Shown: piece after piece, positions 39,449-48,436 of the stretch
How positions within the stretch are numbered: position 1 is the first letter of the stretch
How the letters are laid out: each line of letters starts with the position of its first letter
Assembly: GCA_017303795.1 (NCBI GenBank)
Contig: JAFLBR010000019.1
Span: 1-64,000 of the forward strand
Direction of reading: 5' to 3'
Length of the DNA stretch: 64,000 bases
Origin: Cytophagales bacterium
GTDB taxonomy: Bacteria; Bacteroidota; Bacteroidia; Cytophagales; Cyclobacteriaceae
The notes under the pieces: model-generated
Database searches by the model: none
Told to the model about the DNA's origin: nothing
What the model saw: only the letters and a program-made list of their open reading frames with translations
Position numbers and translations under genes: made by a program

Positions 39449-42274
39449 ATGCAGTTCCGGATTATACTATCTCTGTTTTTTATCAGCACGCTAGCCATCG
39501 CCCAGAAAAAACCAGCCGTTCAACCTGCACCCAAGAAGCCACTCGCCCCTGCGGTGTACGATGGCTGGAAGGACATTACCTACAAGGCACTAACGCCCGA
39601 TGGTAGCTATGCCGCCTTTACCGTTAATCCACAGGAAGGCGATGGCAAAGTAGTATTTCATAATCTGAAAACCAGCACACAGGATTCCGTAAAGCGCGCT
39701 ACCGAAATTGCCCTTACGTTTGATAGCAAATACGCGCTGTTTAAAATAAAGCCGCAACAACAAGTAGTAAAAGATCTGCGCAGGCAGAAAAAGAAAAAAG
39801 AAGATCTGCCAAAAGATTCGTTGGGCATTTTCACGTTTGCTAATCGCAAAACAGAAAAAATAGCCAACGTAAAATCGTTCAAAGTTCCGGAGAAAGCCGG
39901 ACAATGGGCTGCCTGGCAATTGGAGGCCGGCAAAGAAGAAAAGCCAAAAGCTAAACCCGATACAGCAAAAAAAGCTGAACCCGCCAAACCCAAAAAAGTT
40001 AAGAAGAATACCGATGAGAATGGCTACACATTAGTACTTCGCAATCTCAACACTAACCAAAACGTTCAGTTCGGATTTGTAAAAGAGTATGCGCTTGCCA
40101 AGTTCGGGCAAGGACTTTTATTCCACAGCACCGGCAACGATTCTACTTTGAAAGCCGGCATGTATTGGTACGATCTTCAGAAAGCAGAACTAAAACAACT
40201 GCACGAAGGTAAATCCAAATACAAGTATAAGGGTTTAGCCATAAGTGAAGATGGTACACAAACTTCTTTCCTGTTGGATAGCGATACCACAAAAGCACCC
40301 AATCATTTTTATTCACTTTATTATTGGAAGACTGGCGAGGCAACAGCCGCTGCATTGGTTCATGATAAAACTACCCAAGTGCCTGCCAACTGGTTTGTAA
40401 GTGAACATGCCACTCCGAATTTTTCAAAAGATGGAAGCAAACTGTTTTTCGGCTTAGCACCAAAGCCATTGGTGCAAGACACTACGCGACTGGAAGAAGA
40501 AATTATAAAAGTAGAAGTATGGAACTGGCGCGATAGTGTTTTACAAACCCAGCAAAACAGTCGCCTGGAGGCTGAGAAAAAGCGCTCCTACCAAACCGCT
40601 ATTAACCTTGCCGATAAATCAATTGCATTACTGGGCAGCACAACCGTTCCGCAAATTGTGTTGGCCGATGAAGGCAACGCACCAATTGCATTAGGTCTAT
40701 CCGATTTACCCTACCGTTGGAGCAATTTTTACGATGTGAACACGGCAGAAGATGCCTACCTCATTGATTTAAAAACCGGAAACAAAAATAAGATTGCCGA
40801 AAAAGTAAAAGGAAACATTTCCATTTCGCCCATAGCAAAATTTGTGTTTTGGTTTAGCCTGCCCGACACAGCCTGGTTTACTTATGATGTAACTTCAAAA
40901 CAAATACAATCGCCAACCAAAACATTGCCGGTAGCTTTTGCCGATGAAGAAGATGATCATCCGGACTATCCAGCTTCGTATGGCTTTGCTGGTTGGTTAG
41001 AGAACGATGCGCGGTTTCTGGTGTACGATCGCTACGACATCTGGTCTATTGATCCGCAAGGAAAAACACCGGCTGTAAATCTTACCAAAGTTGGGCGCAC
41101 GCAAAAAATAACCTTCCGCAATGTGTGGCTTAACCGCGAAGAAAAATTTATAAAGCCAGACGCTACACTTCTGCTCAGCGCATTTGACGAACAAACTAAA
41201 ACAGTTAATTATTACAGTCATTCGTTAAAAACTGGCGAACTGAAAAAACTTACCAACGGCAGTTACCGCTATGCCGGAGTCACCAAATCATTAAACAGCG
41301 ATAATGTTCTTTTCACTCGCGAAAGCTATCAGGAGTTTCCGGACGTGTGGGCCAGTAATTTATCATTTACTACTCCTAAAAAATTAAGCACGGCCAATCC
41401 ACAACAGAAAAACTATTTGTGGGGAACCGTGGAGTTGGTGAATTATACTTCGTTAGATAATGTGCCATTGCAAGGCTTGTTCTACAAACCCGAAAACTTC
41501 GATCCTAAAAAGAAATACCCTATGCTGGTATATTTCTACGAGAAGAGCAGCGATGGTTTGCATTCGTATTTTAAACCACAACCGGCCTGGTCAATCATTC
41601 AGCGGGTAATGTGTGCCAGCAATGGCTACCTCGTTTTTGTGCCCGACATCGTTTACAAAAACGGGTTGCCAGGCGAAAGTGCTTACAACTGTATTATGCC
41701 TGGGGTAAATCAATTGATCAGCACTGGCTTTGTAGATGAAAAAAATATCGGCATACAAGGACAAAGCTGGGGTGGCTATCAAACAGCCTACCTGATAACA
41801 CGTACCAATTTATTTAAAGCTGCCGGTGCCGGTGCTGCTGTAGTAAATATGACCAGTGCCTATGGTGGCATTCGTTGGGGTAGTGGTATGAGCCGCATGT
41901 TTCAATATGAAAAAAGTCAGAGCCGCATTGGTGGAACATTGTGGGAGAAGCCACTCTATTACATCGAGAACTCGCCTTTGTTTTATGCTGATAAAATTCA
42001 AACTCCGGTGTTGATCATGCAAAACGATAAAGACGATGCTGTGCCTTGGTATCAGGGTATTGAGTTTTATATGGCTTTGCGCAGATTACAAAAACCGGTG
42101 TGGATGCTGGTGTATAACGATGAAGTACACAACTTACAGAAACGGCAGAACCGCGAGGACTATGACATCCGCCTGATGCAATATTTTGATTACTACTTGA
42201 AGGGCGCACCTGAACCCGAGTGGATGAAGAAAGGGATTCCGGCAATAGAGAAAGGAATTACGAAGGGGTATTGA
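39449..42274 (+). CDS. S9-family serine peptidase (prolyl-oligopeptidase clan), exported
   Basis: The protein has 941 residues with a signal peptide ending at about 19 (I-A-Q). The N-terminal 620 residues form a beta-propeller with a charged insert (about 135-190, K-P-K-A-K-P-D-T-A-K). The C-terminal alpha/beta-hydrolase shows the nucleophile G-Q-S-W-G-G-Y (Ser at about 772), then the acid in N-D-K-D-D-A-V-P-W (about 861) and H-N-L (about 893). This is the dipeptidyl-peptidase/acylaminoacyl-peptidase type, which cleaves peptides from the N-terminus. Propeller gating limits it to short peptides. Peptide scavenging in the periplasm or outside is likely. Confidence 0.9.
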   Translation: MQFRIILSLFFISTLAIAQKKPAVQPAPKKPLAPAVYDGWKDITYKALTPDGSYAAFTVNPQEGDGKVVFHNLKTSTQDSVKRATEIALTFDSKYALFKIKPQQQVVKDLRRQKKKKEDLPKDSLGIFTFANRKTEKIANVKSFKVPEKAGQWAAWQLEAGKEEKPKAKPDTAKKAEPAKPKKVKKNTDENGYTLVLRNLNTNQNVQFGFVKEYALAKFGQGLLFHSTGNDSTLKAGMYWYDLQKAELKQLHEGKSKYKYKGLAISEDGTQTSFLLDSDTTKAPNHFYSLYYWKTGEATAAALVHDKTTQVPANWFVSEHATPNFSKDGSKLFFGLAPKPLVQDTTRLEEEIIKVEVWNWRDSVLQTQQNSRLEAEKKRSYQTAINLADKSIALLGSTTVPQIVLADEGNAPIALGLSDLPYRWSNFYDVNTAEDAYLIDLKTGNKNKIAEKVKGNISISPIAKFVFWFSLPDTAWFTYDVTSKQIQSPTKTLPVAFADEEDDHPDYPASYGFAGWLENDARFLVYDRYDIWSIDPQGKTPAVNLTKVGRTQKITFRNVWLNREEKFIKPDATLLLSAFDEQTKTVNYYSHSLKTGELKKLTNGSYRYAGVTKSLNSDNVLFTRESYQEFPDVWASNLSFTTPKKLSTANPQQKNYLWGTVELVNYTSLDNVPLQGLFYKPENFDPKKKYPMLVYFYEKSSDGLHSYFKPQPAWSIIQRVMCASNGYLVFVPDIVYKNGLPGESAYNCIMPGVNQLISTGFVDEKNIGIQGQSWGGYQTAYLITRTNLFKAAGAGAAVVNMTSAYGGIRWGSGMSRMFQYEKSQSRIGGTLWEKPLYYIENSPLFYADKIQTPVLIMQNDKDDAVPWYQGIEFYMALRRLQKPVWMLVYNDEVHNLQKRQNREDYDIRLMQYFDYYLKGAPEPEWMKKGIPAIEKGITKGY

Positions 42275-42286
42275 GTTAAATTCCTT

Positions 42287-42342
42287 AACCGCAAAGGCGC
42301 GGAGACGCAGAGAATTCTTTGCGACTTAGCGCCTTTGCAGTT
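42287..42342. repeat. GCAAAGGCGC inverted-repeat element after the S9 peptidase gene
   Basis: AACCGCAAAGGCGC (42287-42300) and GCGCCTTTGCAGTT (42329-42342) are nearly perfect inverted arms, with an inner GCAGAGAATTCTTTGC palindrome. Elements reading CGCAAAGGCGC...CTTAGCGCCTTTGCGG are known interspersed repeats in several bacterial phyla. The position after the stop may also serve transcription termination. Confidence 0.55.
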
Positions 42343-42442
42343 TATTCCTTTCAGTCTGTCTGCATAATTCCACAATTCGGTAAACAAAATTATTTTAGCG
42401 GGCAACCTTTTAATAGGTTTGTCTGTCTTAAAAGAAAAGCTC

Positions 42443-43387
42443 ATGCGCACCCTGCTATTCATCCTCTTTGCAACCGTTTCAGTTTTTGGCCAATCGGTAA
42501 CCACCGGTAAACAACTGTGGGAACAGAAAAAATATGCCGAAGCCCGCAAACAATTGCTTGCTATTAAAAAAGACAGCAAAGACTTTGCCGCTGCGCAGTA
42601 TTACTTAGGGCGCGTAGCATTTGATGAAAAAAATTACGATGAAGCCGAAGAGTTTTTTGAAGCGGCTATTAAAACCAACGATAAAGTGGCCGACTATCAT
42701 ACCTGGTATGGTAACACATTGGGCACCATTGCTTCCGATGCCAATATTTTCAAACAGGCATCGTTAGGTCCAAAAATGAAAAGCGCGTGGGAGAAAGCCG
42801 TGCAGCTTGATCCCAAAACGGTTGATGCCCGCGAATCATTAATTCAATATTATTTGCAAGCCCCAGCCATTGCTGGCGGCAGTGTGGACAAAGCCATCGA
42901 GATGGCAACCGAAATCAAAAAAATAAAACCTGCTGAAGGTCACAGGCAACTAGGCAACATCTACTATCGCGAAAAGAAATTTGCTGAGGCTGAAAAAGAA
43001 TTTATTGCCATGACTAAAGTTGATGCCACGCTTACGCCCGGTCTTGCCAATTTTTATGTGCTGCAAAAACAATATGATAAAGCCTTTGCTATTTCCGATG
43101 AAGCACTGAAACAAAATCCGGATGATATGGCTGCCACCTATCAGATCGGAAAATTGAGTGCGCTCTCGGGTTTGCAATTAGATCGTGGTGAAGCTGCCCT
43201 GAAAAAATACCTCAGCTATCAGCCCCAGAAAAATGAACCGAGCCATGCCGGAGCAAACATGCGCCTAGCGCAGATTATGGAGAAGCGAGGTAAAAAATCT
43301 GAAGCAAAATCACTCTATCAATTAGCCTTAAAAGGCGATGCTACGTTGAAGGAAGCAAAAGAAGGCCTGGAGCGGGTATCGAAGTAA
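42443..43387 (+). CDS. TPR protein, exported
   Basis: The start at 42443 gives the signal peptide MRTLLFILFATVSVFGQ and 314 residues; the frame from 42419 has no support. Tetratricopeptide pairs run along the whole chain (for example Y-A-E-A-R-K-Q-L-L-A-I-K, A-E-E-F-F-E-A-A-I-K, K-A-I-E-M-A-T-E-I-K-K, F-A-E-A-E-K-E-F-I-A-M). It is a periplasmic scaffold for protein-protein contacts. No partner is visible. Confidence 0.75.
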   Translation: MRTLLFILFATVSVFGQSVTTGKQLWEQKKYAEARKQLLAIKKDSKDFAAAQYYLGRVAFDEKNYDEAEEFFEAAIKTNDKVADYHTWYGNTLGTIASDANIFKQASLGPKMKSAWEKAVQLDPKTVDARESLIQYYLQAPAIAGGSVDKAIEMATEIKKIKPAEGHRQLGNIYYREKKFAEAEKEFIAMTKVDATLTPGLANFYVLQKQYDKAFAISDEALKQNPDDMAATYQIGKLSALSGLQLDRGEAALKKYLSYQPQKNEPSHAGANMRLAQIMEKRGKKSEAKSLYQLALKGDATLKEAKEGLERVSK

Positions 43388-43437
43388 TCATCGGTGGGGG
43401 TTAAACCAGGCTCTGTTGTCTGAATAATAAAAAATCT

Positions 43438-44649
43438 ATGCAAGCCTCCACACAATCCCGGATTGAAGTAATTGATGTATTGCGTGGCTTTACCTTAATT
43501 GGTATTGCCATCATTCACTTTGCCGAACAATTTTATGCGGGTGCTCATCCGCAGTCGCACAACAATTTTAATATCAAATTTCTGGGTGATGAAATTGTAA
43601 TGGGATTCATCGGTATTCTTATCTCTGGCAAGTTTTTCATGATCTTTTCATTTTTATTTGGTTTAAGCTTTTCCATACAACTCAATAAAAGCAAAGGCGA
43701 CTTACCATTTGTGCTGCGTTTTTTCTGGCGCTTGCTTATTCTATTGTTAATCGGTTTGATTCATCACCTACATTACCGGGGCGATATTTTAACTATCTAT
43801 GCCATGCTGGGTATTGGTTTATTGTTATGTTTTCGTTTGCCGGATAAAGTGTTAGTTATGCTTGCGCTCGCACTTACACTCAATCTTCCTTCTGTAGTGG
43901 TGCGCGGTTGGCAAGCCACACAACAGCCTGCCACTTCGGTTGAGGCAATGTTTACCGGAGCCGATGCGGAGAATGAACTCTATTATAACACGGTGAAGTC
44001 AGGCCCATACAAAGATGTACTGATTGCTAATTTTCATGAATTAGATTACAAGTATAAATTTCAGGTTGACTCAGGCCGGATCTACATTACGATGGGTCTT
44101 TTTCTGTTAGGGTTATATGCAGGCAGAAAGCGCTTCTTCGAAAACCTGGAACAGAATTTACCTTATGTAAAAAAAGTTCTGTTGAAACGATCGCTCTGGA
44201 TTATGCTGGCCTTGATTCTGGCTGCGCTCATCTTCTTTGGCGGAGCGGAGTTACTAAAATTACAACTACCGGAAATAGTACAATGGACAGTCGGTGGTTT
44301 GTTATTCGATAGTTTTAATTTGGTGCTGGCCAGTATTTATGTAGCCGCTATCATTTTATTATTTCAGAAGAAGCGGTGGCATAAACTTTTAATGACACTC
44401 TACGCTCCCGGTCGCATGGGGCTTACTACTTATCTTGTTCAGGGATTGGTTGGAACCGTGCTTTTCTTTGGGTTTGGATTTGGGTTGTTAGGCGAAGTTG
44501 GCGCATTGGCTTCGGTTGGCATTGGGCTTTTACTTTTTATTTTACAAGCGTACTTCAGCAGTTGGTGGCTTGCGCGATTTAAATATGGCCCTGCGGAGTG
44601 GCTTTGGCGGAGCCTTAATTATCTCAAAGTTCAGCCACTTCGCAATTGA
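43438..44649 (+). CDS. DUF418 family membrane protein
   Basis: The protein has 403 residues and about nine or ten membrane helices. The N-terminal R-I-E-V-I-D-V-L-R-G-F-T-L-I-G-I block, the F-S-F-L-F-G-L-S-F segment and the C-terminal R-M-G-L-T-T-Y-L-V-Q-G and W-L-W-R-S-L-N-Y-L belong to DUF418 (YeiB-like). Acyltransferase-3-like membrane proteins share the start. Function is unknown. It is monocistronic. Confidence 0.85.
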   Translation: MQASTQSRIEVIDVLRGFTLIGIAIIHFAEQFYAGAHPQSHNNFNIKFLGDEIVMGFIGILISGKFFMIFSFLFGLSFSIQLNKSKGDLPFVLRFFWRLLILLLIGLIHHLHYRGDILTIYAMLGIGLLLCFRLPDKVLVMLALALTLNLPSVVVRGWQATQQPATSVEAMFTGADAENELYYNTVKSGPYKDVLIANFHELDYKYKFQVDSGRIYITMGLFLLGLYAGRKRFFENLEQNLPYVKKVLLKRSLWIMLALILAALIFFGGAELLKLQLPEIVQWTVGGLLFDSFNLVLASIYVAAIILLFQKKRWHKLLMTLYAPGRMGLTTYLVQGLVGTVLFFGFGFGLLGEVGALASVGIGLLLFILQAYFSSWWLARFKYGPAEWLWRSLNYLKVQPLRN

Positions 44650-44720
44650 TTCAAACCGCTTGTCGATAGCTTTCATTTTTTGATAAGAACATTTGTAAAT
44701 TCGCTGCTCTTATTTAAAAC

Positions 44721-45194
44721 ATGAAGCAATTTTTTCTAAAGTGGTATAGTTACAATGCGTGGGCCAATCGCAACATTATTACTTGCCTGGAACGGCAATC
44801 GGTAAACGATGAAAAGATTCTCACCATTCTGGGGCACCTGGTAAGTGCTAATTTTATCTGGCTTAATCGCATTAAAGGTTTACCTAAAAGCGAATTCAAA
44901 CTGTGGGGCGATTATTCCTTAAGTCAGCTTAAGCAGATGGTGGAAGATGCTGATGCCCAGTGGATGGATTTTATTAAAAACAATGATGATTTTAATCGGT
45001 TATTAAAGTATCATAATTACGTAGGCGATTATTTTGAGAGCAATGTTGAACAAATCATGATTCATTTGGTTAATCATGGAAGTTACCATCGCGGGCAGGT
45101 AGCTATGTTGTTGCGTCAAAAAGGTTTTGAACCCGTAAACACAGACTACATTACTTACGACCGCGTATTATCCGGACAGTTGCCAAATCCTTAA
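44721..45194 (+). CDS. DinB-family protein
   Basis: The protein has 157 residues forming a four-helix bundle. The metal-binding histidines are visible as His39 (L-G-H-L-V-S-A-N) and the H-G-S-Y-H motif (His119 and His123) after H-L-V. It has the N-terminal W-Y-S-Y-N-A-W-A-N-R of the family. DinB proteins are metal-dependent thiol-transferase or damage-inducible members; the substrate is unknown. It is followed by a dienelactone hydrolase gene 15 bp later, so the two form one unit. Confidence 0.82.
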   Translation: MKQFFLKWYSYNAWANRNIITCLERQSVNDEKILTILGHLVSANFIWLNRIKGLPKSEFKLWGDYSLSQLKQMVEDADAQWMDFIKNNDDFNRLLKYHNYVGDYFESNVEQIMIHLVNHGSYHRGQVAMLLRQKGFEPVNTDYITYDRVLSGQLPNP

Positions 45195-45209
45195 TTAAAA
45201 AACTTAACT

Positions 45210-46067
45210 ATGAAAAAAAGTAATCTACTTCTGATCTTGATGTTAACTGCGTTTGCCATTCAGGCGCAAGAGTTAACGCTAAACGATGGCATCACTATTT
45301 GCCATACTTCGCCTACCGAAAAGTTTGCGTTGTTTGTACAAAATGATGACTTCAACATGTCGCACCCCAATCCGGTGCCTTACATCCACGTAAGTGAAAC
45401 CGGCAAGATGATTACCTTCAAAACACCTGATGGCAAAGAGGCCAGCGGATATGTGTTGATGGCTAAATCAAAATCCAACAACTGGGTTTTTGTATTTCAG
45501 GAGTGGTGGGGATTGAACGACCACATTAAACGCGAAGCCGAAAAATTATACACCGATCTGGGCAACGTAAATGTATTGGCGCTGGATATGTACGATGGTA
45601 AAGTAGCTACTGCCCGCGAAGATGCCGGAAAATACATGGGCGAGTTTAAACAAGATCGCGGTAACGCTATTGTAAAAGGTGCTTTGGAGTATGCTGGTAA
45701 AAATGCAAAAGTAGGAACCATTGGCTGGTGTTTTGGTGGTGGCCAATCGATGCAAGCAACCTTAACTGCCGGCAAACAAGCTGCAGGTTGTGTAATTTAT
45801 TACGGCATGCCCGAGTCGGATGTGGAAAAACTTAAAACTTTAAATGCTGATGTGTTGAACATCTGGCCTACACAAGATCAGTGGATTAATAAGGAAGTTA
45901 CCGACAAGTTTGAAGCAAATATGAAAACAGCCGGAAAGAAGCTTACCACAAAATCGTATGAAGCTGATCACGCTTTCGCGAATCCGAGTAATCCTAAATT
46001 TAATCAGGAGTTTACGGCTGATGCCTATAAGCACACATTGGAGTTTTTTAAGGCAAGACTTAAATAG
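45210..46067 (+). CDS. Dienelactone hydrolase family protein, exported
   Basis: The protein has 285 residues with a signal peptide ending at about 18 (A-I-Q-A-Q). The catalytic Cys is in G-W-C-F-G-G-G (about 174), Asp in W-P-T-Q-D-Q (about 225) and His in A-D-H-A-F (about 255). The N-terminal S-G-Y-V-L-M and E-W-W-G-L-N are standard for the family. Unlike the cytoplasmic catechol-pathway enzymes it is exported, so the natural substrate may be different. No other aromatic-degradation gene is near. Confidence 0.82.
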   Translation: MKKSNLLLILMLTAFAIQAQELTLNDGITICHTSPTEKFALFVQNDDFNMSHPNPVPYIHVSETGKMITFKTPDGKEASGYVLMAKSKSNNWVFVFQEWWGLNDHIKREAEKLYTDLGNVNVLALDMYDGKVATAREDAGKYMGEFKQDRGNAIVKGALEYAGKNAKVGTIGWCFGGGQSMQATLTAGKQAAGCVIYYGMPESDVEKLKTLNADVLNIWPTQDQWINKEVTDKFEANMKTAGKKLTTKSYEADHAFANPSNPKFNQEFTADAYKHTLEFFKARLK

Positions 46068-46073
46068 TTTGGG

Positions 46074-46119
46074 TTAGTTAGTCGTCTGACCACTTAAAGT
46101 GGTCTTGACGACTAACTAA
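46074..46119. terminator. Bidirectional hairpin between convergent genes
   Basis: Outer arms TTAGTTAGTCGTC (46074-46086) and GACGACTAACTAA (46107-46119) enclose an inner perfect palindrome (46088-46104, GACCACTTAAAGTGGTC). It lies between the stops of the dienelactone hydrolase (46067) and CBS-protein (46129) genes. The T-run is weak, so it may be an interspersed palindrome as well as a terminator. Confidence 0.55.
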
Positions 46120-46128
46120 AAACTCAAG

Positions 46129-46554
46129 TTAATACTGCTCCAGCATATATTTTATTACATCGGTAGTAGTTACAATTCCTACCAACTTCGTTTCGTCTTT
46201 ATCATCCACCACCGGCAGTGCATGAAACTCTTCGGTTGAAAGTATTTCGGCTATCTCTTTTATGGTGTCATTTGCTTTTACAACGCGCGGTTTGTGCGAC
46301 ATTACTTGCGAAATAGTGAGCATGTCAAAAACGGCTTCATCGGCATCATCTTGCCCGGCAAACAAACTACTAAAGGTTAAGCGGTTTAAGTCGGTTTTAC
46401 TGATGATGCCCACCAATTGCTTTCCATAAATAACAGGCACGTGGCGAATGTTATGCTTGCGAATAAGCTCGCGTGCATCGGTTAGCTTGTCTTCCAATTG
46501 CACCACATGAATATTCCGGGTCATGATTGTGTTTACAAGTTCTCGCTTTCTCAT
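46129..46554 (-). CDS. CBS-domain protein
   Basis: The protein has 141 residues consisting of two CBS motifs: I-M-T-R-N-I-H-V-V to R-H-V-P-V-I-Y-G-K-Q-L-V-G-I-I-S-K-T-D-L (about 10-55) and V-M-S-H-K-P-R-V-V to H-A-L-P-V-V-D-D-K-D-E-T-K-L-V-G-I-V-T-T-T-D (about 77-133). Such proteins bind adenine nucleotides and act as energy sensors. There is no effector domain. The next gene on the same strand is the acyl-CoA ligase 100 bp upstream, which may be controlled separately. Confidence 0.85.
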   Translation of the reverse strand: MRKRELVNTIMTRNIHVVQLEDKLTDARELIRKHNIRHVPVIYGKQLVGIISKTDLNRLTFSSLFAGQDDADEAVFDMLTISQVMSHKPRVVKANDTIKEIAEILSTEEFHALPVVDDKDETKLVGIVTTTDVIKYMLEQY

Positions 46555-46653
46555 AGTTGTATGGGTTAAAGTGTAAAGTGTTTCTTTTTACTAAAGATCA
46601 CTTTACAATTAACCGCATGCCATGAGAAGCATCAGGCTACAACATGATTTCTA

Positions 46654-48297
46654 TCACTCCCACACCACGATGCCCGGTTTAGCATACCAGATGGGATATT
46701 TCGGTAAGTGAATTTTTTCTACTTCGTTGCGTTTTACTTTCAGCGTTGGTGTGAGCAAACCGTTCTCCACACTCCAATCGGTTTTCATAATCACCACTTT
46801 CTCAATTTTCTCGTACGATTCTAAACCGGGGTTTACCTGCGCAACAGAGTTTTCCAAACCTTGCATCAATTCTTCTTTTGATTTTGCTTTTCCGGCAGGA
46901 GAAAGAATTATTAATGCAATAGGTTGAGGAATGCCCATACCCACCACACATACCTGGTCTATATCGGTGTTGGCTAATAACTTCAATTCGATTGGCGTGG
47001 GCGCGATGTATTTTCCTTTATCTGTTTTAAACTGATCTTTTACGCGACCTGTAATTTTCAAAAATCCATCACTGGAAATTTCACCCTGATCTCCGGTTTT
47101 CAGATAGCCTTCTTCATCAAACAACTCTTTTGATAATTCCGGTTCTTTGTAATAGCCCAATGTAAGTCCGGGGCACTTTACACGGATCTCACCCCCTTCA
47201 GCAATTTTTACCTGCAAGCCTTTAAAAGGCGTTCCCACTGTACCGTGTCGGTTCGCTTCATTCCGATTGAAGTGTGCATACACACAATCTTCCGTCATGC
47301 CATAGGCTTGCAGAATGCGTACACCTAGTTTTTCATACCATTGCAGTAAATCAACAGAAATAGGCGCGGCTCCACTAAAAATTTGTTTCGCACGCGTAAG
47401 CCCTATCCCTTTCTTGATTTTATTTTTTATCAATGAACTCACCAGAGGAATTTTCAACAGGGTATCCAATTTTTTCTGTGGCAACTTCTGTAAAATTTTC
47501 TCCTGAAACTTGGCCCAGATGCGTGGCACAGCAAAGAAGTGCGTGGGTTGTGTGTCGGCAAGATTTTTAGGGAAGGATTCCAATGTTTCCGGAAAGGAAA
47601 AAGTACCGCCTCTATAAACGCCCATCAACTCAATGCCCATACGTTCAGCAATGTGGCTCATAGGCAAGTATGAAAATAGAACAGGATGCATTTGAATTCC
47701 CAACTCGTGTGCACCCTGTTGAATGGTGCTATCGAACGCAGCCACTGAATGCATTACGCCTTTCGGTTTACCAGTTGTACCCGAAGTGTACATAATGGTA
47801 AGCAAGTCTTCACCTTTCCACGAATGTGGTTCGCGCAAGGGTTCAAATCGCGTAAGCCAATCTTCCCAGGTTTGAGTAGCATTTGTTCCATACGTAGAAA
47901 CACCCAGCGTAATTACGTCTGCCGGAATGCCACCTTTCTGGTCTTCAAAATTATCGAGCTTACCGGCTATAATTAGTTTGGAGCCACTGTGTTCTACAAT
48001 CTGCTGAATAGAGGCGGCCGTAAGTGTGGCATACAAGGGTACGGAAACATAACCCGCCATCATAATCGCCAGATCGGCCATTACCCAATGGGCACAGTTT
48101 TTAGAGATAAGCGCAACATTACTTCCTTGCGGGAAGTTGTATGATTTTAGTCCGGTGGCAATGCGCCTTATTTCTTCACCGGCTTGTTGATAGGTCCAGG
48201 TTTTCCACTGGCCATTAAAAGGCTGTCTTAAGAATAACTGATTGGGAATCTCTTTCTCCCATTTCAGAAACTGCAGCAGAGGAGTGCTTGCATTCAT
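46654..48297 (-). CDS. AMP-forming acyl-CoA ligase (long-chain fatty-acid type)
   Basis: The protein has 547 residues. The phosphate-binding loop is Y-T-S-G-T-T-G-K-P-K-G (about 169-179). The A5/A7-type motifs are Y-G-M-T-E-D-C-V (about 340) and L-K-T-G-D-Q-G-E (about 400), followed by G-R-V-K-D-Q-F-K-T-D-K-G (about 420-430). It lacks the signal or transmembrane segment of some relatives. It would activate fatty acids to acyl-CoA. The end of the protein is shorter than E. coli FadD but similar to the FAA-type bacterial long-chain ligases. Confidence 0.87.
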   Translation of the reverse strand: MNASTPLLQFLKWEKEIPNQLFLRQPFNGQWKTWTYQQAGEEIRRIATGLKSYNFPQGSNVALISKNCAHWVMADLAIMMAGYVSVPLYATLTAASIQQIVEHSGSKLIIAGKLDNFEDQKGGIPADVITLGVSTYGTNATQTWEDWLTRFEPLREPHSWKGEDLLTIMYTSGTTGKPKGVMHSVAAFDSTIQQGAHELGIQMHPVLFSYLPMSHIAERMGIELMGVYRGGTFSFPETLESFPKNLADTQPTHFFAVPRIWAKFQEKILQKLPQKKLDTLLKIPLVSSLIKNKIKKGIGLTRAKQIFSGAAPISVDLLQWYEKLGVRILQAYGMTEDCVYAHFNRNEANRHGTVGTPFKGLQVKIAEGGEIRVKCPGLTLGYYKEPELSKELFDEEGYLKTGDQGEISSDGFLKITGRVKDQFKTDKGKYIAPTPIELKLLANTDIDQVCVVGMGIPQPIALIILSPAGKAKSKEELMQGLENSVAQVNPGLESYEKIEKVVIMKTDWSVENGLLTPTLKVKRNEVEKIHLPKYPIWYAKPGIVVWE

Positions 48298-48436
48298 AGG
48301 CTTTGGGTTAATTACAAAGTCTATTTAGCAATATAAATGCAGAAAGAAAAGGTTTATGCGTATAAAAGGCTATGCTTTAGCAAAGCCATTACATTCACAG
48401 ATTAGTCTTTAAGATTAATCAAGCCTGGGAGTTCTG

